From Chloroflexota bacterium (GTDB lineage Bacteria > Chloroflexota > Dehalococcoidia > SM23-28-2 > RBG-16-64-32), in the NCBI GenBank assembly GCA_005880075.1, contig VBJT01000036.1:6096-11547 (forward strand): a DNA stretch of 5,452 nucleotides, read 5' to 3'. Below, piece after piece: positions 1-5,452 of the stretch. The translations under genes and the position numbers were made by a program. Under the pieces are notes generated by a model. The model worked only from the letters and a program-made list of their open reading frames with translations. It did not search any database and was not told where the DNA came from. The first letter of the stretch is position 1, and every line of letters begins with the position of its first letter.

Positions 1-1452
1 CTGATTGACGATCTGATCGGCATTTCACAAGCACAGGCCAACGGCGCTGAGGCAAAGTCCAGGCTCCGTGAGAACGCCGTCAGGATTCTCGAGCAACAGG
101 CGAGAATGGCGGAAGCCGAAAAACGGCTTGAACAACTATCCGGGACAACCGAAGAAATCGCCCGCCTCGAATCGTTCTTCGAGGAGGCTCAAATCAAAAT
201 CCATAGCGCTTGGCAAGCTGAGCAGTCGGCAATGCGGGGAAGGCTAGCCGCTCTTAATCAGCTGATAAGCGATACCGGCACCGCGTTCCCGAGCTTTCAC
301 CCGCAGCCGCTTGAGGAAGTATTGCCCGATTCGCCTCCATCCGCGGACTTGTTCAACGAACTCGAGGCGCTCGACCAAAGAGTGGTTGAGATCGTCGATA
401 GAACCCGTGATCGGCTCGCCGCCGACCTGCAGGCTGTTCACAGCGAAGTCGAGGCGTTGCACGGGCGCTGGCAGGAGCGATATGACGCTCACGATCGCGA
501 ATACCGGCAATTGCTTGCCGATATGGACCGTGACGGACGCGGTTTACCAGCTCTAGATAGTAAGCTGGAGGCTCTCCGAGCCGCACAAAGTGAGCTCCAT
601 GCGCTTCAACGGGCAATCAACCGGGAAATGGTCCCGAATGCCGAAATCTTGTCGGAGCAGCGAGAAGAGGCGCTCGACCAGCTGCAGAAGGCTCGGCGGA
701 CGATTACAAAGGCACGCGTGCTGAAGGCGCGTGAATTAACGCAGAAACTAAACCGACGGGTAGTCATCGACATCGAGGCGGACAAGCTAGGCGAGTGGTT
801 CTTCGCGGGGCTTCAGGAGCTACGAAGCGGCACTCGCCGGGCGGATTTAGCGACGATTGCTGCCAATTGCCACCCGGTGCCGTTCGTCAAGTCTCTGCTG
901 GCACGCCAGTTCCAGAAGCTCGCGGACATTACGGGTGTCGAGGCAACGGTCTTTGAGCGGTTACTTCGGTCGGTGGAAGATCATGAGCGGATCGACGAAT
1001 TGTACGAGCTGCAGCTGGTGGATGTAGTCGACGCTATTGAGATTAAATTTGCCGTCGAGGGTCAAACGTACAAGGACCTATGCGATCTCGCACACGGGCA
1101 AAAATGTACGGTCGTGCTGATGATCTCGTTGGCGGAAGGCGAATGCCCGTTGATCGTTGATCAGCCGGAAGACGCACTTCACGCACCGTGGATTGAAGAC
1201 TATATCGTAGCTAGCCTTCGGGCTGGCCGAGGCAATCGCCAGTGCCTGTTCGCGACCCGCAGCGCCAACGTGCTAGTCTCGGCCGATGCCGAACAAGTCA
1301 TTGCGATGAAGGCCGACGCACATCGCGGCGTCATTGAGCGTATGGGTGCCATCGACTCTTACGACACGCGCGCGCTTATTCTCTACCACGTCGAGGGAGG
1401 AACGGAGCCGTTCAAGCGCCGGCAGGAAAAGTACGAGCTTGCGGGAACGTAG
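1..1452 (+). CDS. SMC/Rad50-like AAA ATPase, C-terminal part (5'-partial)
   Basis: The reading frame is open from the first base to a TAG at 1450-1452, so the N-terminus, including Walker A, lies outside the window. The Met at 106 is internal to the frame and probably not the true start. Roughly the first 750 bases encode charged, Glu/Arg/Leu/Gln-rich helices that read as a long coiled coil. The head half follows: a signature-like motif LAHGQKC (1087-1107), Walker B LIVDQPED (1150-1173) and an H-loop-like FATRSAN (1249-1269) followed by a DAEQV segment. This order, and the GQK / DQPED / FAT..AN wording, resembles the C-terminus of TrlF-type and other SMC-like ATPases common in defence islands. 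The protein should bind and hydrolyse ATP, probably as a dimer on DNA or another nucleic acid; substrate and partner cannot be told from here. Three normally conserved positions differ: signature Ser is Ala, D-loop Asp is His, H-loop His is Arg. It converges on the methyltransferase gene, so it is not in that operon. The ATPase class is well supported, the exact family less so. Confidence 0.8.
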   Translation: MIDDLIGISQAQANGAEAKSRLRENAVRILEQQARMAEAEKRLEQLSGTTEEIARLESFFEEAQIKIHSAWQAEQSAMRGRLAALNQLISDTGTAFPSFHPQPLEEVLPDSPPSADLFNELEALDQRVVEIVDRTRDRLAADLQAVHSEVEALHGRWQERYDAHDREYRQLLADMDRDGRGLPALDSKLEALRAAQSELHALQRAINREMVPNAEILSEQREEALDQLQKARRTITKARVLKARELTQKLNRRVVIDIEADKLGEWFFAGLQELRSGTRRADLATIAANCHPVPFVKSLLARQFQKLADITGVEATVFERLLRSVEDHERIDELYELQLVDVVDAIEIKFAVEGQTYKDLCDLAHGQKCTVVLMISLAEGECPLIVDQPEDALHAPWIEDYIVASLRAGRGNRQCLFATRSANVLVSADAEQVIAMKADAHRGVIERMGAIDSYDTRALILYHVEGGTEPFKRRQEKYELAGT

Positions 1453-1475
1453 CGCCTGCAGAGGGCCAGTGCACT
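1453..1475. other. Convergent intergenic gap, no clear terminator
   Basis: These 23 bases separate the stop codons of two converging genes. I see only a short CTGCAG-centred inverted repeat (cct/agg arms) and no GC-rich stem followed by a T run on either strand. Transcripts from the two sides therefore probably overlap, or stop inside the opposing gene. Confidence 0.6.
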
Positions 1476-4157
1476 TCAAACCTCATACACCTTCAGCACC
1501 TCATCCCCGTAGTGGTTGATCACCTTCACAGCGATCTCCCCGGTCTCCGGCCGGTCGAACGGGAACGAGCGCGTCGAATACAGCGTCGACCACGCGCCCT
1601 CATCGACTTCCGCCCGCAGGGCGCGCTTCAACCGCTCATACGGTTCGTCCGCGCCTGTGAAGTAGGCGTGCCGGACGAAGAAGCTCTCCTCGTTGTAGTT
1701 CGTGTCGATGAACCAGCAGGCGATATCAGCCGTCGAGTCCGACCGAATCTCGCCGGTCGTCGGGTCGTAGACGTCGACGCCCCGGATTTCGACCACGATC
1801 TTCCCGTCCGAACTCTTCTCGATCGTCAGGTCCGGCTCGCCGAACACCATGAACAGGTTCCCCGCGCCCGTCTTCTTCAGCAGCTCGTCGCCCATCGCTA
1901 GGTCCGGGTTCATCTTGGCGAGCAGCACCGGCAGCTTACCGTACTTCTTGGCCTCCTCCGCGACGAATCCTTCGCGAGTCTTGCTCGCATCCGGCGAGAA
2001 CTCCTTCGCCGTCTCCCCCGCGTGCGCGTCGAAGGCGAAGCCGCATACCACTAGTATGTCGAAGCCCGCGCCCCGCAGCGCCTCCTTCGCGGCCTCCTTC
2101 ACCTGCTCCGAACCGACCGTCCCGTGCTCCGGCCCGATCGACACCGCGACCCGAACCAACTTCCCGCTCTTGTCTGCGTACTCGCCGTCTGCCTGTATCC
2201 ACGTCCCCGCAAACGGCTCCAGACGGTCGAACACCAGCCGCTCGTCCTTTACTCGGTTCTGCACGCCCGCCTTTCGCAGGTTGTCGATGATCATGACCGT
2301 GAACTGCCCCGCCGTATCGCCGCGCTCTCCCTCCCGCTCGCTCTCCGGCCGCCCGTCGTCGGACGAGAGCACTCGGTGCGGCGACAGGCTCTCGACCGTG
2401 AACGGCCCCGACACGCGAATCCGCCGGTTGTCCTCGTACGGCTGGTCATACAGCGTCTCCGTCTCCGCGTGCCGCTTGACCGCCCGGTCGATCTCCTCGC
2501 GCGCCATCCCCTCCTTGATGTTCGGGTTGTTCGCAATACTCTTCAGCGTGACGTGCGGCACCCGCTTGTAGACAAAGCCCTTCTTGATGTCCCCTTCCGT
2601 CTTGTACTCCGGCTGGGTCTGCCCCGTGACCTCCGCCTCCCTCGCGATCCCCTCCGGCGAGTCCGCCAACAGGTAATACCGGTACTTCGCCGACATCAAC
2701 CGCGTGCGCGCCAGCGCCAGCGCCACCCGGCTCGTGTCGATCGTGATCCAGCGCCGCCCCCACTGCTCCGCGGCGTAAGCGGTCGTTCCGCTCTCGCACG
2801 TTGGATCAAGAACGAGGTCACCGGGATCGGTCGTCATCAATACGCATCGCTCAACAATCGTCGTACCGGTTTGGACTACGAAGACCTTTACTCCACCGAC
2901 GGAGCTGCTTACATCCGTCCATGAATTCGTGATGGGAAAAGCCGGAAAGTCATCTATGAACCGCACGTAGTTGAGCGTGTTGCCGTTCAGCACGATTCTG
3001 TCAGCAGCGATTAGTTTCTGGAATCCTTCCGGACCGGTTTTCCAGTAGCCTGTAGGCGGCCGAATGACCCGCCCCTGAAACTCTACCGGAAAGTCGCCGG
3101 GAGGACGCTGACTTCGCATGTCGCTGAGGCGGAAATACGTACCGTCGGACAGAGTCTTACCCTGCTGGAGCGCTTCACGAACCGATAACCTGTGACCGTC
3201 CGGCAACTGGATCCACGAGTATGCTTCACCACCTTCGCCACCCTGAACTTTTTCGCGGAACAACTGACGATACTTCATAGCGCCGCGCTGTTTGGCGTAT
3301 AGGAGTAGGTAGTCTGACACGCCGGCAAGGAGCTCTGCGGTTGCGCTCGATGTCTTCATCACAGTGATCAGCGAAATGAAATTCTCACTCCCGAATACCT
3401 CATCGATGACGGATCGAACGAGATGAACATTCTCGTCGCCGATCTGGACGAAGATTGAGCCTGTTTCGCTCAGCAAGCCATGCGCAACTCGAATCCTGTC
3501 GCGCACGTAGCTGAGATACGAGTGAACGCCTAGCTCCCACGTGTCTCGGAAAGCCTTCACGACCTCCGGCTCTCGGGACGCGTCCTCCGCCCGTCCGTCC
3601 TTCACGTCGCGTTTACGGGTACTCACCTGCCAGTTGGACCCGAACCTGATCCCGTACGGCGGGTCCACGTAGATCATCTGGACCTTCCCCTTCAGCCCCT
3701 CCTTCTCCGCCAGCGACGCCATCACGTACAGTGAGTCCCCCAGGATCATCCGGTTCGACCAGTTCTGCTCGTGCTGATAGAACTCAATTAGCTCCTCGAA
3801 CTCAATCCCGTTGAAGTCCGCGAACAGGTTCATCTGCTCCGGCTGGCCCGCCCGCGCCTGCGCCCGCACGTTCTCGATGATCGCCCGCGGCTGGATCTTC
3901 TCCTGGATGTAGATCGGGACCACCGGCACCGCCAGGTCCTCGCGGTCCTGCTCGTCCTTGCCCTTCCACACCAGCTGCGGGTCCAGCGACGGGTCACGCG
4001 GGTAAAGTATCGGCGGCGGCGCCGCCTCGTCCTTCTCCATGAAGTCATGCAGTTCCGCCGTCGGAATGTTCTTGCGCTTGTCGCCGTGCCTCAGTGCCTC
4101 CACCGGCGTTGGGCCAGCAGGCGGCTTTCGCGTCTTGCGCGTTCTATACGTCGCCAT
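1476..4157 (-). CDS. Large type III Mod-like (beta-class) site-specific DNA methyltransferase
   Basis: This is a complete 893-residue protein, ATG at 4155-4157 and TGA at 1476-1478. It is expected to transfer a methyl group from SAM to an adenine N6 (or cytosine N4) at a specific DNA site. In order it shows an N-terminal extension (about 1-130); ILGDSL at 138-143; catalytic motif IV DPPY at 165-168; motif VI-VIII-like segments (about 214-265, SYVRDRI, GSIFVQIGDENVH, DEVFGSENF); a variable region (about 266-430) where the target-recognition domain should be; SAM-binding motif I at 451-459, written DPTCESGTT; and a C-terminal region of almost 400 residues. Catalytic motif before SAM motif is the beta-class order of type III Mod subunits (PF01555/COG2189). 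Many type III Mod proteins are nearer 600-700 residues, so this belongs to a larger subfamily. Oddities: Glu455 replaces the first Gly of motif I, and the central third has lower GC and different codon use from both ends. It is the second gene of a coupled pair with the DUF262/DUF1524 gene. No Res subunit is in view. Confidence 0.9.
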   Translation of the reverse strand: MATYRTRKTRKPPAGPTPVEALRHGDKRKNIPTAELHDFMEKDEAAPPPILYPRDPSLDPQLVWKGKDEQDREDLAVPVVPIYIQEKIQPRAIIENVRAQARAGQPEQMNLFADFNGIEFEELIEFYQHEQNWSNRMILGDSLYVMASLAEKEGLKGKVQMIYVDPPYGIRFGSNWQVSTRKRDVKDGRAEDASREPEVVKAFRDTWELGVHSYLSYVRDRIRVAHGLLSETGSIFVQIGDENVHLVRSVIDEVFGSENFISLITVMKTSSATAELLAGVSDYLLLYAKQRGAMKYRQLFREKVQGGEGGEAYSWIQLPDGHRLSVREALQQGKTLSDGTYFRLSDMRSQRPPGDFPVEFQGRVIRPPTGYWKTGPEGFQKLIAADRIVLNGNTLNYVRFIDDFPAFPITNSWTDVSSSVGGVKVFVVQTGTTIVERCVLMTTDPGDLVLDPTCESGTTAYAAEQWGRRWITIDTSRVALALARTRLMSAKYRYYLLADSPEGIAREAEVTGQTQPEYKTEGDIKKGFVYKRVPHVTLKSIANNPNIKEGMAREEIDRAVKRHAETETLYDQPYEDNRRIRVSGPFTVESLSPHRVLSSDDGRPESEREGERGDTAGQFTVMIIDNLRKAGVQNRVKDERLVFDRLEPFAGTWIQADGEYADKSGKLVRVAVSIGPEHGTVGSEQVKEAAKEALRGAGFDILVVCGFAFDAHAGETAKEFSPDASKTREGFVAEEAKKYGKLPVLLAKMNPDLAMGDELLKKTGAGNLFMVFGEPDLTIEKSSDGKIVVEIRGVDVYDPTTGEIRSDSTADIACWFIDTNYNEESFFVRHAYFTGADEPYERLKRALRAEVDEGAWSTLYSTRSFPFDRPETGEIAVKVINHYGDEVLKVYEV
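2800..3540 (-). other. Compositionally distinct target-recognition segment of the methyltransferase
   Basis: This part of the methyltransferase gene (about residues 206-453) is visibly AT-richer and less third-position-biased than its flanks. By hand count, 60-base lines starting at 2941, 3241 and 3421 are about 52-53% GC, while lines starting at 2101, 2641 and 3661 are about 62-70%. The segment lies between the catalytic DPPY motif and SAM motif I, where beta-class enzymes keep the target-recognition domain. Domain swapping at this place is known in type III mod genes. The edges are approximate: the left falls near 2790-2820, and the right fades over about 3480-3560. The reading frame stays open throughout, so any exchange was in frame. 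Confidence 0.6.
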
Positions 4158-5452
4158 CTTGTTCCTGCGCGGGAGATACGTCTTTCATCCAGACCGCCTC
4201 CGCCAAATTCGCGAGCATCTGCTGCCTTCGGTCTATCGAATCGGAGGTCCAGGTGTCGAATTGAATCAGGTCCTTCACAGCACGATTAAGGCTCGTGTCA
4301 ACGCCGACATGTGGCTTCTCGACAAGGGATTTCGTCAGCAAGAAAGAAGACTGGCCATAGCCGGCACACTTTTGGTCATAACTTGAGTTCGATACCGACG
4401 TGTTGATTGTCTTCTCCAGCAGGGTCAGATTACCGAGCTTGTACTTATAGTCGTTATATTCGTCCGGCCGGTCGAAACAATTGGCCACTTCGAACATCGG
4501 GGTTTGTGGAAGGATGTGCTCAATATTGACTGACCCGTGAACGAACTTACTGAGATCGCCATCGCTGGGGTTTCGCCACGCCTGCTCTTCGACGTACTGA
4601 GTAAGCTTTGCGAGTATGTAGCGAAGGCGATACTGCTGAATTCGCGCTTCTGTCAGTTCGCTCATCGCGAACCTAAATGCATTCAGCCGGGTCTGCATAT
4701 CTGGCAAGAAATAGCGGCGGATGAAGGACTCAAGGTCCTCTTCAGTCTGCGCCGCCCGGAGCTCGCTGGACCATCGAGCGAAGTTTCGCTCGAATGTCTT
4801 CGTCGATTCCCTGGTTATGACATAGCAGAAAAACAGGTTCTCGATGTGGCGTGCCAACTCCGCAAAGAGGGGGGCTGGCAAATTTCGTCCGGCAAGAAGC
4901 AAAATGTAGTGCTGCCTTGCTGCACCGCTTAGCCAGCTGATATTCATCAGGTAGCGGTTTGGCGCTCCATCGATCCCTAGTCCCCTCACGAAGTTTCGCC
5001 ACGCGCCCGCGCACGTCACTAGCTGCTCGACGAAGGCCAACGGCTGGGTCTCAATTCCGCACTCGAGTTTGTGCCCCACGAACCATTCGTAAATCTCGTC
5101 CTCACGTACTGGACGAGATGATTCGTCCAACTTGTAGTGGGACAAGATGTAGTAGCGAAGAAAGCGCAATGGCTTTTCGCGCGATGAATCAAGCGTGTCT
5201 ACTAGGTTCTTCCACCGCTGTTTGAGCTTTGCGAATTCTGACGAAGGAGTACTCATGAAGAGCAGATTCTTCAGGAGGTCCATCGCGTTTAGGCCCACGC
5301 CTCGTTCGTTGATCGTCTCGAACACCTTCAAGGCATGCGCCAGACTTGGTGTCACAATCCGAATAAGCTTCACCCGCAGCATGAAGGCCGCCATGAACTT
5401 CTTTACCTGTACCGAGGAGTCCTGGAAGTTTGTGTTTAGGAAGTCTCGAATC
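4144..5452 (-). CDS. DUF262/DUF1524 (GmrSD-like) protein, N-terminally cut by window edge
   Basis: The frame is open to the right edge and ends at TAG 4144-4146. An ATG at 5392-5394 is available, but codons before it stay open and the residues just after it continue a DUF262 core, so the true start is beyond the window. Numbering from that ATG, residues about 9-45 (RIVTPSLAHALKVFETINERG, then a MDLLKN stretch) match the later part of DUF262, the ParB/Srx-like nucleotide-hydrolysing domain; its DGQQR-type motif would be upstream. A helical middle follows. IEHILPQ at 291-297 (His293), LGNLTLL at 320-326 (Asn322) and the Asn/Lys-rich stretch to about 342 fit the DUF1524 His-Me finger nuclease. 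This layout is that of GmrSD type IV restriction enzymes and of relatives such as SspE and BrxU, which cut foreign or modified DNA with NTP dependence. Here it precedes and overlaps a DNA methyltransferase gene, suggesting it restricts DNA according to that methylation. GC is near 48-50% in sampled lines, lower than the methyltransferase flanks. Confidence 0.87.
   Translation of the reverse strand, partial: IRDFLNTNFQDSSVQVKKFMAAFMLRVKLIRIVTPSLAHALKVFETINERGVGLNAMDLLKNLLFMSTPSSEFAKLKQRWKNLVDTLDSSREKPLRFLRYYILSHYKLDESSRPVREDEIYEWFVGHKLECGIETQPLAFVEQLVTCAGAWRNFVRGLGIDGAPNRYLMNISWLSGAARQHYILLLAGRNLPAPLFAELARHIENLFFCYVITRESTKTFERNFARWSSELRAAQTEEDLESFIRRYFLPDMQTRLNAFRFAMSELTEARIQQYRLRYILAKLTQYVEEQAWRNPSDGDLSKFVHGSVNIEHILPQTPMFEVANCFDRPDEYNDYKYKLGNLTLLEKTINTSVSNSSYDQKCAGYGQSSFLLTKSLVEKPHVGVDTSLNRAVKDLIQFDTWTSDSIDRRQQMLANLAEAVWMKDVSPAQEQDGDV
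4162..4166 (-). promoter_or_regulatory. Ribosome binding site of the methyltransferase gene
   Basis: Read on the minus strand the bases are AGGAA, with AGGA (4163-4166) five bases from the ATG at 4155-4157. The site lies inside the last codons of the DUF262/DUF1524 gene, whose stop is 14 bases into the overlap. This supports the chosen start and suggests that ribosomes finishing the first gene can re-initiate on the second. Confidence 0.7.

Noticed and set aside
106..108. ATG at 106 as the real start of the ATPase gene
   Set aside because: The upstream codons to position 1 are open and encode the same coiled-coil-like sequence. A head domain without Walker A would not be a complete ATPase.
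1849..2924. Two long plus-strand open frames (1849-2571 and 2124-2924) opposite the methyltransferase gene
   Set aside because: They lie antisense to a GC-rich coding region, where stop codons are rare in other frames. Their translations are low-complexity Arg/Ser/Pro/Leu-rich with no recognisable motif, and the methyltransferase on the other strand is clear.
4015..4026. Perfect GC palindrome ggcggcgccgcc
   Set aside because: It encodes an Ala-Ala-Pro-Pro stretch in the methyltransferase N-terminus. Such short GC palindromes are expected from codon bias, and there is no T run to make it a terminator.
4537..4932. Plus-strand open frame opposite the DUF262/DUF1524 gene
   Set aside because: It is antisense to a well-supported coding region, shows no family motif, and its start has no convincing ribosome binding site.
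5392..5394. ATG at 5392-5394 as the real start of the DUF262/DUF1524 protein
   Set aside because: The frame stays open to the window edge, and a start here would remove the first half of DUF262 with its catalytic motif. A gene starting upstream of the window is more likely.

Overview
The window is a fragment of what looks like a bacterial defence island (inference from gene content). It is almost entirely coding and holds three protein genes: two run off the window edges and one is complete. I see no tRNA, rRNA, CRISPR array, insertion sequence or obvious promoter. The host is probably a moderately to highly GC-rich bacterium. The flanks of the central gene have the strongly G/C-biased third codon positions of such a genome, but nothing here fixes the taxon.

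Layout. Positions 1-1452 (+) are the C-terminal part of an SMC/Rad50-like P-loop ATPase: a long coiled coil followed by a signature/Walker B/H-loop head, resembling the C-terminus of TrlF-type AAA-like ATPases. After a 23-base gap come two genes on the opposite strand, pointing tail-to-tail at the ATPase. In transcription order these are a DUF262/DUF1524 protein of the GmrSD type (4144-5452, N-terminus off the right edge) and a large 893-residue beta-class (type III Mod-like) DNA methyltransferase (1476-4157). The methyltransferase start overlaps the end of the DUF262/DUF1524 gene by 14 bases and has a good ribosome binding site, so the two are almost certainly co-transcribed and probably translationally coupled.

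How they may work together. The methyltransferase would mark host DNA at a specific site. The GmrSD-like protein carries a His-Me finger (HNH-like) nuclease motif and a DUF262 nucleotide-hydrolysing domain, and could be the restricting or modification-sensing partner. No type III Res helicase-nuclease is visible; one could lie upstream, to the right. The ATPase is on the other strand and may belong to a separate system.

The points most worth attention are: (1) the methyltransferase is a compositional mosaic, with an AT-richer central segment coinciding with the expected target-recognition domain; (2) its SAM-binding motif I has Glu in place of a normally conserved Gly; (3) the overlapping pairing of a GmrSD-like nuclease with a Mod-like methyltransferase; (4) non-canonical residues at three ATPase active-site positions in the left-hand gene.
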